DNA from: Salticus scenicus
Lineage: Eukaryota > Arthropoda > Arachnida > Araneae > Salticidae
DNA: 64,000 nucleotides
Direction of reading: 5' to 3'
NCBI GenBank assembly: GCA_963930645.1
Contig: OZ005662.1
Coordinates: 5,089,436-5,153,435 of the forward strand
Made by a program: the position numbers and the translations under genes
Shown: one piece after another, positions 21,349-32,835 of the stretch
Numbering within the stretch: position 1 is the stretch's first letter
Layout: every line of letters begins with the position of its first letter
Notes under the pieces: generated by a model
Seen by the model: the letters and a program-made list of their open reading frames with translations, nothing else
What the model was told of the DNA's origin: nothing
Database searches by the model: none

Positions 21349-23651
21349 TCTATAATAATAAATGGAAAGGTTTGTCTGTCTGTTCTTTTATACGTTCAGC
21401 CCCTATTGAACGCAGAAGTACAAGAATTGACATACGGATGCTCTGGAGCCTTTCCGATGTTTTCCTCGAAACAGAATTTAAAAATCTTAATTAATTTCGG
21501 AGATATTAATTAAAATGTTGACCCATGGATCGAAAAATGACCAAAAATCCTTATTGCTTAAAAAGAGGCATTCTATCAGCATTCAGCAGACGATTTTAAC
21601 GGCTGTCTGTAACGGCACAAAACATGTGAGAGTCATTAATGTCACATGATCTCTAACTGGGGTTAAAAATTGCAAATTTCAAAGTGCTTCAAATTTTCTT
21701 TTTCGTACACAACACTTAATATACAACCTATTCAGCACAAAACCAACCTGCAGTTAAAATTTCATCAATTTTCATTAATAAACAAAGCAGTCACATTTTA
21801 ATTGCAAATTAAATTTTATTCCAACACGTAATCTATCTTTCAATAGACGATAGGAGTTTCCATAGCAACAAAATACATTTGAAGGAACTAAAAAATACTT
21901 TTTATTTTTATTTTTAGTTCCATTACCCGACCACCGTGGTATATATAGGTTTTGGGATTGTCCTGATTAGGTTTTCTTTTGTATCTCAGCTACTAATTAA
22001 AATAATTTCATAAGTAACACATTATTTGAAAGCTTTGTTGATTTGGAATTGAACAGTAGATTACAGAAATTTCTACCGCCAGATATTTTAAAATTTCGAT
22101 ATTTCAAATTCTAATTAAATTATTTTTAATACATCATTCGAAAGATATTTTAAAGTTCTTTTAAATTATCGAAAGTTTTCACCAGATTTACACGTTTTGA
22201 GGTGTCCTGAATCAGTTTTCTTTTGTATCTCAGCTACTAATTAAAATAATTTCATAAGTAACACATCATTAGAAAGCTTTTTTGATTTGGAATCGAACAG
22301 TGGAATACAGAAATTTGCACCGCCAGATAGCGCTGCAATATTTTAAAATTTCAATATTTCAATTTCTAATTATCATTAAATTATTTTTAATACATCATTC
22401 GCAAGATATTTTAAAGTTCTTTTAAATTATCGAATTTTTTCACCAGATTTGCACGTTTTGAGGTGTCATGAATTAGTTTTTTTCTGTATCTCAGTTATTA
22501 ATTAAAAAAAGTTCATGAGTAATACATCATTTGAAAGCTTATTTGAGTTGATACACATTTTAAAGTACTTTTACATCATCGAAAATGGAATTCGAGATTT
22601 AACCCGATTTACGCGTTTTGAGGTGTCCTGATTAGATTTTCTTTTGTATCTCATCTACTAATTAAAATAATTTCATGAGTAATACATCATTTGAAAGCTT
22701 TGTTGATCTGGAATGGAACAATAGATTACAGAAATTTCTACCACCAGATGGCGCTGTAATATTTTAAAATTCCAATATTTCAAATTCTAATTATGATTAA
22801 ATTATTTCTAATAAATCATTCGAAAGATATTTTAAAGTTCTTTTATATTATCGAATGTGGAATTCGAGATTTCACCTGATTTACAATTTTAAGGTGTCCT
22901 GATCAGGTTTTCTTTTGTATCTCAGCTAACTGAGTAAGACCGTTCAAAATTGGTATATGTTAGTTAATTAGGAGGGGCTGGAAGGGTGGGGAAGGAATAG
23001 GCGCGTAGCGCGCATGAGACTACGCTGCCGAAGGCAGTGGGGACCCGGTCCGACAATTTACCTGATGAGAAATTATTTTTTTAATTTTCTTTTCTTAAGA
23101 ATAAGAGTTTGATTTCAGAAGGAATATGGGCGCTCACCGCACGTATATCTTAACATGTGCGCGTGCAGCGCGCATGGGTTTGGGACCCGGTGCGAGTTTT
23201 TACTCGATGATAAACGACTTTTTTTAAATTTTATTTTCTTAATAATAAAAGTTTGAGTTGAGAAGGAATATGCGTGTACAGCTCACGTATATCCTCAAAC
23301 ATGTGCGCTGCGCGCGCACGGGTCTGCGCAGCCGAAGGCAGTGGGATCCCGGTGGGAGATTTTACCCGATGCAAAATGATATATTTTTTAATTCCCTTTC
23401 TTAAGAATGAATGTTTATGAGTAATAACACGGAATTTTGAGAAGTCATGAGGATGGTGAAGGAATACGTGCGCGCAGCGCACGGGTCTACGCTGCCGAAG
23501 GCAGTGGGGACCCGGTGCGACATCTTTCCCGATCAGGAATTTTTTTTCTCTTTTTTTATCACATGATAAAAATTAATGCAATTTTGAGAATTCATTAATT
23601 ATTGTGATTCATTTAAAAATAGTGACCAGCGAAGCGGGCGTAGTCTGCTAG
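21349..23651 (+). mobile_element. Non-autonomous Helitron (TC...CTAG) with internal tandem repeats
   Basis: Begins TCTATAATAATAAATGGAAA after an A, and ends GTGACCAGCGAAGCGGGC...CTGCTAG before a T. This matches the Helitron rule: 5' TC, 3' CTRR, insertion between A and T, and a hairpin near the 3' end. A second 5' end with the same start is at 58923 and a second 3' end at 14880-14917. The inside holds about five units starting TTTTCTTTTGTATCTCAGCT (near 21973, 22218, 22482, 22640 and 22905). Then come four GC-rich units with GCGC-type and CTGCCGAAGGCAG hairpins (22990-23520). There is no Rep/helicase coding. Confidence 0.75.
22990..23520 (+). repeat. GC-rich tandem units with paired hairpins inside the Helitron
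   Basis: Four units spaced about 150 bp. Three carry CTGCCGAAGGCAG or a close variant (23025-23037, about 23328-23341, 23492-23504). Each is preceded by a GCGC...GCGC hairpin and followed by GTGGGGACCCGGT. An inverted relative is at 12790-12840. Confidence 0.6.
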
Positions 23652-25579
23652 TAAAAAATAAAGTCATGTTGGAATTAAATATCAGATGAGAAACTTTAAA
23701 TTTCTAATATACATGTATGATTAAGGAAGAATTTCAACAGCCATTATAGAACAAATTCAGATGTAAAGGAGAGAAAAAGAGGAGGGGGTGATTTTTTTTT
23801 TTTTTTTTTTTTTTTATGAATAAAATATTTTAAATTTATTACAATAAGAAATTCTAACGAGAAAAGTAAATTTCATAATCCTAAAAAATCAACAAAACTT
23901 CAGAATATAAAATGCTGGTAAATGAATGAAAAACAATATTAAGTATAGTGTTAATGTATTTGCTGCTAATTTATTTAAATAATCATTTATAAAAATTTTA
24001 AATTTTATTGAATTCCATATTTTATGCTATAAAAAAATTATCCTTTGAAACTGTTCTTAAATGTAAATATCATAATTTATTCCATGCAGTATTTGACCAT
24101 AATTAATCGATAAATTTTACAATTTGTAAAATTATCTATATAATGCAAAATTCTATAATATGCACTACTTCTGGTCCCAAGGTGTGCGTTATAAAGATCC
24201 TCTACTATATTATACGCACTATAGTACGTATAGTTTTTTATAGTGCAGCACGAAAGAATTGAAGCATATTACACCCTATGGGGTTGATATGAAATGTTTT
24301 AAATTATTAAAAAGAGAATTAAACTGATATAGGTTTTTCAATTTTGCTACAACATGGTCGTTTGTTAAAAATTGTGTTTTAAAGTATCTAAAAGAAAATG
24401 AAACTAGTATGTAATTTAGAATTTTGCTACAGAATAGTTGCTTGCTAAAAACTGCGCGCTTTTCATTTTAGGTCTGGGGGCGCGTTCGTAAACTCCACAC
24501 TATGTGCACATAGTTTTTGCGGTTAAAATTCAGTGTAACACGTTTTTTATGAGTTAACGAACGTTTTTGGGTGAATATTGTTCTAAACTTTTGTGAATTG
24601 TTTATATATTTGTTTTCGTTTGTACAGCATTTTGTTATTTTAAGTTTATTAATATTTAGTCTTAATATATATATATATTTATAGAGTTCTAACAGATGAC
24701 GTCACGAGCATGTTTGCTGAAGGACAGTTGACCCCACTGACCCATTTTATCATTGCGGAATAGTGTTACAAATTTATTGTAACACAATGTTGTAAATGTA
24801 TTTGTAAAAGCATAAAAAAATTCGACTACTACGCTTCCAAAGGCATGGAAAAATTAGCATTGTCCTTCAGCAAAGTAAGGTTGCTAAGAAGATAGTCACG
24901 TGGTTGTTAAAACTGTATAGATAATTATTATGCATATGTCTATATAACATTGTGTATATTATTGGTGATATATATGCCAGTTTGAAATTGTGTAATTACT
25001 TTTCAACTTTCATTTCAAACATCTACCCACAATATCTCTTCTGAACGGAACAGTTTTGAAAAAAGAAAGAGGAGAATAAATGAACAAAATTTCAAGCAAT
25101 TTTTGTATTTGTAAGCGATGATGTAAGAAAAAAAAATCTTCTTCTTTAGCACTGATATTTTTTTTTAACATTACAGAATTAGACATTTCCATGATACATT
25201 TCATATTTCTAATTATGGCAAGAAATACATTCATCACCTAAAATTCTTATATAATGAATCGAGTAGATTTTATTCTTCGTTAATGTAAGAAGTAGAGACA
25301 AGAGAAGGTACTTTTCATTTCACCGCCACAAACCTGGCCAAGCAAACTTTTTTGGCGGCAACAATACATTTATGAATCATCATCAAAGTAAATTTGTAAC
25401 TTATACATATATATATATATATATATATATTCAAATTTAAAGTTTATTTACATACGTTATTAAAGGTTCAACAAAATAAATGTTATATTTTTTATGGGAT
25501 AACATAAAAAAAAAAAAAAAAAAATGAAAAAAAGAAAGAATTTGATGAAATTCTGGTAAAAGCAGAATTTAATTTAGTA
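23652..25579. other. Intergenic, simple repeats
   Basis: T-tract near 23791-23815, (TA)n at 25407-25430 and an A-tract near 25506-25524. A 14-bp inverted pair TTTGCTGAAGGACA / TGTCCTTCAGCAAA (about 24711 and 24859) is the only other structure seen. Confidence 0.4.
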
Positions 25580-26155
25580 CGGAGGACTATTAGATTTTTC
25601 TTCTTTTTTTTCAAATTATAACATCGCTTTCAAATTCTGTACTGATAAGTATAAAGGATTTAAGCCCAAAAATGTCGATTTTGAGTTAAGTACATAGTCA
25701 GACTCAGAAAAAATTCTCTATCGATTGGTATAAAGGATTTAAATCCATGTCATTTAGTCTTTGAAAAAATCCATTGGTAAAAAAAGATTCAAGTCAGAAA
25801 TTTAGCATTAATCTTTGGTATAAAACAATTTATATAAAACTATATAAATCAAAACTATATAAATCTGTTAAAAATAACCAAACTTTAAAATTAAATATAT
25901 GCAGTTTACCCACAAAATTGTATATTATGATAATATCCTGGTTAAAAATGTATTGGACGGATAAATCTTTATACAGAATTTTTTTAACTTAATTTTTCGT
26001 CTCCTGAAAAATCAAGGATATGGACTTAAATCCTTTATACTTATCAGTACAGAATTATTCAATTATATTTTCCATAAATTTTCAATTTCGATAAATGTCC
26101 AACTATCGCAAAACTGGTAAGAAAAAACTGTAGACTGAGACTAATAGTCCTCATT
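25580..26155. mobile_element. Foldback-like element
   Basis: Outer inverted pair GAGGACTATTAG/CTAATAGTCCTC. A perfect inner inverted pair of about 32 bp, each half around CTGATAAGTATAAAGGATTT, lies at 25633-25664 and 26024-26056. Partial extra copies of tataaaggatttaa occur between the arms. No coding capacity. Confidence 0.6.
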
Positions 26156-26578
26156 CCTTAAAAAAGAAAAAAAAAGTAAACTAAGGGGTACAGGGAAGAA
26201 AAGTGTAGAAAGAAAAAAATGCATAATTAATCATAGTTAAAGCTCATCACTGACTGACTGACTGACTCTGTCACGCTTAAAAAGGCTTGTAAGAGATTTC
26301 CTTGGACTCTGTCTGTGTGTGAATGCAAGTTGTCACCTCATTTTCATATTTTAGTTGATTTTAAAAACTCTAATTGTCTTATCGATAAGCTGTTTAATCC
26401 GAAGGATTCAGAAAAACCGTCTCTTTCATTGGGTACCTTATTTGTAACGAATCTTTGATCAGATTTATAAAAATTAATTAAAATATGAAAATAGACATAG
26501 CTTTAAAATAGACATTTAAATTTTTAATTGTTGCCATTTTTTTTTCCAGAATAAAATAAAATATGCTTTCACGTAAAA

Positions 26579-26626
<48 letters not shown>

Positions 26627-26968
26627 ATTTGCGTCTATATGATGTCGTGATGATCTAAAACATGGCGTCTATAAAATAATAATAATAATTTTAAATAAAG
26701 TGCGCAAATTTCGAACAGGCTTGCTAGCAAATGAATTATTTAAAGTGAGAAATAAATAAAATGACATGATCATTTTTCAACGGGCCCCTCAGTCACTCTA
26801 CAACAAACTAGTAGATTAAAATAATAAGAGAATTTGTGTTAAAAGCTATCTTAAGATACTGTAGAAAACAATCTTTTGATAATATTAATAATAATAATAA
26901 AAAAATTATCCTAAGTAAGCAATATATAATAGCTTTTATAACAGCAAGACACATTCGCGTAATAATAT

Positions 26969-27004
<36 letters not shown>

Positions 27005-27393
27005 TTACAACAGTTTTAGCTGCATATAAAAAGTGCTATTTAAGAAAATTTGCCGTTAAAATAAAAATAAAAAAATCTTTTTAAAAATGTTTTAAGTAAA
27101 AAAACATAATTATGAATTTCTTTAATGTAATAGATTTATTTATATACAATTTTTTTAAATTATTAATTTTGTGCCGCTTTATTAAAAATATTAAATACAT
27201 AAGATTAACTTGTCATTAAGTATTAATTTTAAATGAGATTTTAAATCTTAGAAATTTTCAAAAACAGTTTGATATCTTAATCAAATGTATAAAAAATTCA
27301 TATTTGTATAAATTAGACACATATTTATATATTATTAAAATGAAAAATCCCCTCTTTATTTATGAGTTTATAAGTAATGAAATATAAAAATTA
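26156..27393. other. Intergenic with (TA)n and (AAT)n microsatellites
   Basis: (AT)n at 26587-26619 and 26971-27002, and AAT tracts near 26685 and 26884. No gene seen. Confidence 0.5.
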
Positions 27394-27855
27394 CACTGAG
27401 AAAAAAAAATATACCGCCTTCTTCTAGAATGAATAAGTGACCATTTTCTAAATCCCTTAACTAGAAATATAGATTTACAAGCTATGCGCATAAGGCACGC
27501 CAATAAACTGAATAGACGACATGATCGAGAATTTCTAGTGTACACATTTCTAGAGATGATGAAACAATATTCTGAATATTACGAATCTTTTGTATTGATT
27601 CTCGCTTGATTTTCTAGAATTGGGTTATAAACCAAGATTATAGTTGCTGAAACCCGCCTCTTGTAGTTTCATTTATTTGCAGAGATTTTTAAATAACTTT
27701 GCCCACGGTAACATAGTCAAACGCTCTAGAATTGTAATAGGGGCTTCTACAACACGCTTTCCAAGGGGACTAGAATTTATAAGGATAACATGGAACTATT
27801 TTTTCTAGAACCACAATTTAGATTCTAGATATCAGTTACATAATTTTTCTCAGTG
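27394..27855. mobile_element. TA-flanked MITE rich in TTCTAGAA motifs
   Basis: Ends CACTGAGAAAAA and its complement, flanked by TA (27392-27393, 27856-27857). 462 bp, no coding capacity. Contains three exact TTCTAGAA palindromes (27422-27429, 27612-27619, 27803-27810) and several one-base variants. Confidence 0.75.
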
Positions 27856-27974
27856 TACTTTATTTTATTTCTTTAATTTTCAAGAAATATTTCTACTCAT
27901 TTAAATTTATTGAATAAAACAGGCGATGTTTTTCGAAGTTTGTTTATTAAGTTAAAAAAAAAAAAAAAAAAAAA

Positions 27975-28376
27975 ACTTTTAAAACGCTTTTAAACGTTTT
28001 TAATACATTTAAAGTGTTAACGACTTCGGTTTGTCTGTTTGTGTTCTAACTCCTGGAAATATTCACAAAACATCTTGAAACTGTTGTACATTATTTAAGT
28101 TCACTACAAGACGTTACGTATTGAAAATGGAGTAAATACCACCAATGGTTTGTACATAGGTACACCCTGAAGAAATCTGAAGCATTGTGTTCTATAAGAG
28201 TTATTTCTATAAACCGTATTTTAAATACCTTTATTTTGCATACGTTATAATGAAATTGACATTTACTATTCATATGCACAAGAAATGTTCTTTTATAGAA
28301 TATATTAGCATTAACATTAAAATTTACAGGGCCACACAAAAGTATTCGAATACAATAAGGGACTATAATCTATAAT
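27975..28376 (+). mobile_element. HINE-like family N, copy 1
   Basis: Starts with a 'aagtgttaacgacttcggtt' block and a TTTGTCTGTTTGTGTTC core. It continues through 'gaaattgacatttactattcat' and ends near 'acagggccacacaaaagtat'. The same order occurs near 29615, 36365, 56250, 56540, 57710 and 62340. The open frames here are in repeat DNA and not genes. Confidence 0.55.
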
Positions 28377-28468
28377 TGGAAAATAGTGCAACATAATTTT
28401 CGTTTTTACTAAGCATTTTAAACACTGCAATGCTTAAAAGTTATTATGATTTGAAATAGACTGTTTCA

Positions 28469-28664
28469 CTGTAAAAAAATTGTGCCATATTACACAACAA
28501 TACTGAGGCAGCATATTTTCCCCACTCATGTAGAGAAATGTTACCAGCTGCAACTGTGTAACCGTAGCATGTTACGCAGTTACAGCTGGTAATATTTCTC
28601 TGCATGTTTGTGGCAAGTAAACTACCTCAAATTGCTGTGTAATATAGCACAAATTGTTTAGAGC
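28469..28664. repeat. Palindromic MITE-like hairpin
   Basis: Arms of about 90 bp (for example 'ttgtgccatattacacaaca' left and its complement at 28632-28653) meet at a central 'gtaaccgtagcatgttac'. No clear target duplication. Confidence 0.6.
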
Positions 28665-28688
28665 TGGCTATCTTTCTTTCCATCTGAC

Positions 28689-29606
28689 CAAGGCCTGATT
28701 ATCGCACAGGCCAACTAGGCCTCGGCCTAGGGCACCTCTATCTAGGGGCACCAAAATAATCTTAAAAATTTAAAGTGCTATTTTTGGCAAAGGTTTCCTT
28801 GAAAAACATAACTGAAATCTAGCTAATGGTAATAGTCTTTACTTGGAATCTGATCCCCTTCGTGTAGGATTAAAGTTGTATATCATGTTTCTGGACTACA
28901 CCTTGGGGTGGATCCCAAACCATCACACATTTTCTAACCTACGTTCTAACGCAGCGTTGAACCTACTGAAACTAAACCTCAGGTTGGTATCTAGTTATAT
29001 TTTCTAACTTTAAAATTCCATTAATCAATAAAAATCCAACATTTTTTAAAACTCTCCGTACTTAAGGCAAAAGTTGAAAATTGTAATGGCATGTCTTTTT
29101 ACTATCCCTTGGGGTGATTATTATATTAAGAGTTGTACCTTTCCCTTCTCACGTTGAAATAGTACTTAATTTTTTAATTGAAGTAAAGAAAGTCTGAGAT
29201 GAAATTAAAATAAAATAAAACATCTTCCAATATTATGAAATTGTGAGTGAAACTTTTGAATAAATAGATTACAGACTCAATCCAGGAGGTAAATAAAAAC
29301 AATTTAATGTTGACGTATTTATAGAACTTCTGTCTAAACAATAATTTTATTTTTTTCCTCAAGAAGTATTAACATATTCCACCTAAAAATAATCATAACT
29401 GTTTGAGATTTCTTTGTAAAAATAAAAATAATAATAATTTTAAACTAACTTCTTATGAAGACGATGCTTTAATTTTGTTGCCGACATTCAAACTTCCTGC
29501 ACAAATTAAGATATTTGTTTTGAGAAAATTACTTAAATTTGTTGGAGAGGGAGGGCACCAAAATCACTCTGGGCCTTGGGCCTCAGTAGGCTTTAATCGG
29601 ACTCTG
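28689..29606. mobile_element. hAT-type non-autonomous element, copy H2
   Basis: Ends CAAGGCCTGATTA and, inverted, CAGAGTCCGATTA, related to H1. A perfect 8-bp target duplication CATCTGAC lies at 28681-28688 and 29607-29614. It is inserted next to a family N core. 918 bp with no transposase recognised. Confidence 0.88.
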
Positions 29607-29905
29607 CATCTGACTGTTTGTCTATCTATCTATCTATCTCTTTGCCTCTAGCGTCCATAAATATTCTCAGAATTTTTCTAAAAAGATGTATAGCATTCAA
29701 GTTCACTGAGACATATTCTCTGTTTAAATGGCGTAAACAGTGCAATTGGTTTTTGTGCACAGGCTCATCCAAAAGAATGCCAATGTATCGTGTTCTGTGA
29801 AAGGCATTTTTAAATAACTTTGTACTGCATAGCTCATGGTGAAATTGACATTTACTATTCATACGCTAAAAAAATGTTTTCTGTAAAATATGGCAAAGTA
29901 CATTG
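29607..29905 (+). mobile_element. HINE-like family N, copy 2
   Basis: TGTTTGTCTATCTATCTATC core, then 'gttcactga', 'gtgttctgtgaaaggcattt' and 'gaaattgacatttactattcat', as in copy 1. It has been cut on the left by the hAT insertion. Confidence 0.5.
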
Positions 29906-30018
29906 AAAATTAAACGATGAAATGAGTACGTACAGTTGGCAAACAATACAAGTTATCACAGTAGCGCAGCCAGAAAATTTCGGTAGGGGGGGTCCAAAAA
30001 GAAAAACTATAAAGAATG

Positions 30019-30209
30019 CAGGGCCATTTGAAACCTATTTTATGTATATGCCCTGACTAACTCTAAGGCATGTGGGCCCCTCTCCTTTAAGGGGCCCACT
30101 CAGAATCGTATGCAGGTATTCTGCAACGTAAAGACCTTTTATGCCACTGCAAGCGTGGCCCCTAGAAAAAGCTTGCACCGGGGCTCCAGGTAGTCTAAAT
30201 CGGGCCCTA
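30019..30209. mobile_element. hAT-type MITE fragment H6
   Basis: CAGGGCC at the left and CGGGCCCTA at the right, with internal GTGGGCCCCTC/GGGGCCCAC. The sides do not show a matching 8-bp duplication, so one end is probably eroded. Confidence 0.5.
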
Positions 30210-30735
30210 TATGTGAGTTTTTTTTATAGCTGTCATCATTTAAATTTTTAAATTTACAATTATTTTTTATAGAAATCATTGATCGTGTTTTCGTCCGATT
30301 TTATTTAATGAGGTATTATAGAAATCTGATACGAAGTTTATCCAGAAATTGGATATATTTGACAGCTCTTTATAGTTTTAGTCTATGGGACTGATGCAGG
30401 CAACAATTTTTTCACTTCATTTCTAAATTTCTTTCTGGTTCAATAGATCGGTCCCCCTTTTTCAGGTTTTCATGGGCTACCACATCTGAGAAACCTGCCA
30501 TACTTAACATAATTATAATAATTAAATTAAATAATAAGGGGAAAAATACTTTACGAGTTATTTTAAGATTTTTGCATATCACATTTTTTTCTTATTAAAA
30601 AGGGATGACCTTAACAGCACGATTCAAAGTCATATCCTCAAATTTCGAAATAAAATTAACATATTCAAATGCAAAACGGGGGTAAAATCTCTGAAAATGG
30701 ACAAAAAATATCTTTACAAATCGTTTCATGTTTTA

Positions 30736-31487
30736 TTTTTACTTTCTCCGATATTTAATAGAAGAAAATATTAGATTCGTGAAAAATTCTGACATCGTGT
30801 TTTCGATGAATTTAAACGTTTTGCGAAGTCTAGAACACGATTTGAGTACTTTTAGAAAATGTCTGTACAGCACAGAATTTCAGAAAATTTGATATATAGA
30901 TGCACTTTGACATAAATTAGTGCCTATCAAATTTTGGGGGAAATTGTCCAACAGGTGGCGTTGTCATCCCACTTTTCTAAAATTTTAACATGATGGTATC
31001 GGACAAAATTAGGTATAAATACGTGAAGAGAATTATTTTTTAATAATCATTATGAAATTAAAATAATAATAATAGTTATAATAAATAATGGTAGTTAACT
31101 GGGGAAAAAATTGTATATGTAGGAGCAATGCTTTCGCCTCTGGAGGGAAGTCCCCCGAGTGAGGGGGAGTGTATCTTTCAAAGAAGCTCGTCCATACAAT
31201 ACCTTTAAAACGAATGGTTGAACCACCGACTTGCGATAATTTAAAATAAAGTTATCGATTTTTTTAATAAAAAAAAAAAAAAGCCTTTTTTTTTTTTTAA
31301 AGATGTCATATAGAGAATAAAATTGACTTTCATAGGGTACTTAATGTTATACTATTATTTATTATACATTTAAGGTGTAAATCGTCTGCAATCATCGTCG
31401 AAGCTAATTTTAATAAATTACTTTTGCTGGTGAATTTGTATAAAAAAATATATATAAGAAAGTCATGCGGTGGCCGCAACATGCTAG
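30736..31487 (+). mobile_element. HINE-like family Y, copy 1
   Basis: 5' 'tttttactttctccgat' with hairpin partner, 'gaacacgatttga' and 'gaaaatgtctgt' blocks, and 'gcactttgacataaattagt'. Further in are a C/G-rich 'tcccccgagtgagggggagt' segment, the inverse 5' arm, and a 3' stem-loop GCGG-tgg-CCGC (31467-31477) ending CTAG at 31487. Confidence 0.75.
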
Positions 31488-32621
31488 ATTTTTTTTTTTT
31501 TTTGTTCCATACGGCAGTTACATAAATAAAATATGAAAAATTTACATTGTGCACATAATTGTGTATATAATTAGGAAAAGCTTAACAAGAAACCAACAAA
31601 ATCTTGTACTGCTTGGCCATCATAAAACTTTCTTCCATATCATTCTAATGTATCTAGTTGTGTTTCTAAAGACTTGAACTGTTGTTGAAAGACTTAATAA
31701 CTACCCCCAGTTTCTGACTTGTTCTTCTATTTTTTTTTTTTTATTTAATTTTCTTTTTTTCAGCTTTCAGTTAATTTTTTGCGAGATTTTGTTTTATTTG
31801 AATGTTTTGACAATTTTCCCGCAAACTTGGTCGACAGAAAATGCAAGTTTCGAACCAGGGCTTTCTCAAATATCTAAAAGCCCTCGTTCGAACCCAGGTC
31901 ACCCTCTTCGGTTTCGCGTTTCGGAGTCTTCAGTGGTTTTCTCCAAAACTCGCGTGAACACGGGCTAGAATCCTTTGAAACGACCAAATGGAGGGTACTG
32001 CAACATCAACACCATTTATCCCTCTTTGTTTAGCGAGTTCCTTTGTTATAATTATTATAATTATTATTATTATTTTCTTCCTTCCTTTTTATTGAATGAT
32101 GTGCAAGAATTTCGTTCCCCCAGTAACGCATGATCAATTGCATATAATTTCACAAAATGTCTCATTTAGTTACATTGTGATAATTTGAAGCAAATAACAT
32201 TATGAAATAATAAGTTTTTTACCATATTTTTTTAAAGATCTACCACAGAATCTATCACGTGGAATTTGCCGAATTTTATATCAGTGATACTTACTTTATA
32301 ATAATAATAATAAAAACAACAACAACGATATCAACTGTTGGTCTAACTTTTGCGTATATAGCTTAACAAGTGTTGTTGCAATGCTACAAATTTTTGAAAA
32401 CTATCTCTCAGAATCTATAAGATGTAATTGAACAAAAATAACTGTGCCAGTAGTTTTATAAAAATAACTGTTTTTTTTTTTTCTTTTCTGGCGAAGGATG
32501 TGCCAGAAAGTACTTTATTCATTATGTTTGAAAGATATAAATGAAAAATTTGTAATGACCCCCTTCATATCATAATAGTTTAATATTCAATTCAAATCCC
32601 AAACTGAAAAACTATAAACTA
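31488..32621. other. Interior of H3, with repeat R copy 2
   Basis: Repeat R copy 2 lies at about 31835-32030 (gttcgaacccaggtcaccct...). The rest is AT-rich with (TTA)n and (AAT/AAC)n tracts near 32048 and 32300-32326. No coding region seen. Confidence 0.45.
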
Positions 32622-32835
32622 CGGTCGGCAGCAAAAGTATCCGAGCACTAACAATAATCCCTGTTTAAAAAAAGTACACTTAATACTGCTTTGTTAAATA
32701 AATTCTTGTCGATTCATGTTCTTAGTCAGTCTAAGAACATGATTCGACAAGGATTTATTTAATATAACAATATTAAGTGTACTTTTTTGATATCGGAATT
32801 ATTGGCTAGAGCTCGGATACTTTTGCTGCCGACTG
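32622..32835. mobile_element. Tc1/mariner-type hairpin MITE, family M, copy 5
   Basis: Ends CGGTCGGCAGCAAAAGTATC and, inverted, CAGTCGGCAGCAAAAGTATC, with TA on both sides. Full-length palindrome with the CTTGTCGA-TCATGTTCTTAG core. Confidence 0.85.
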
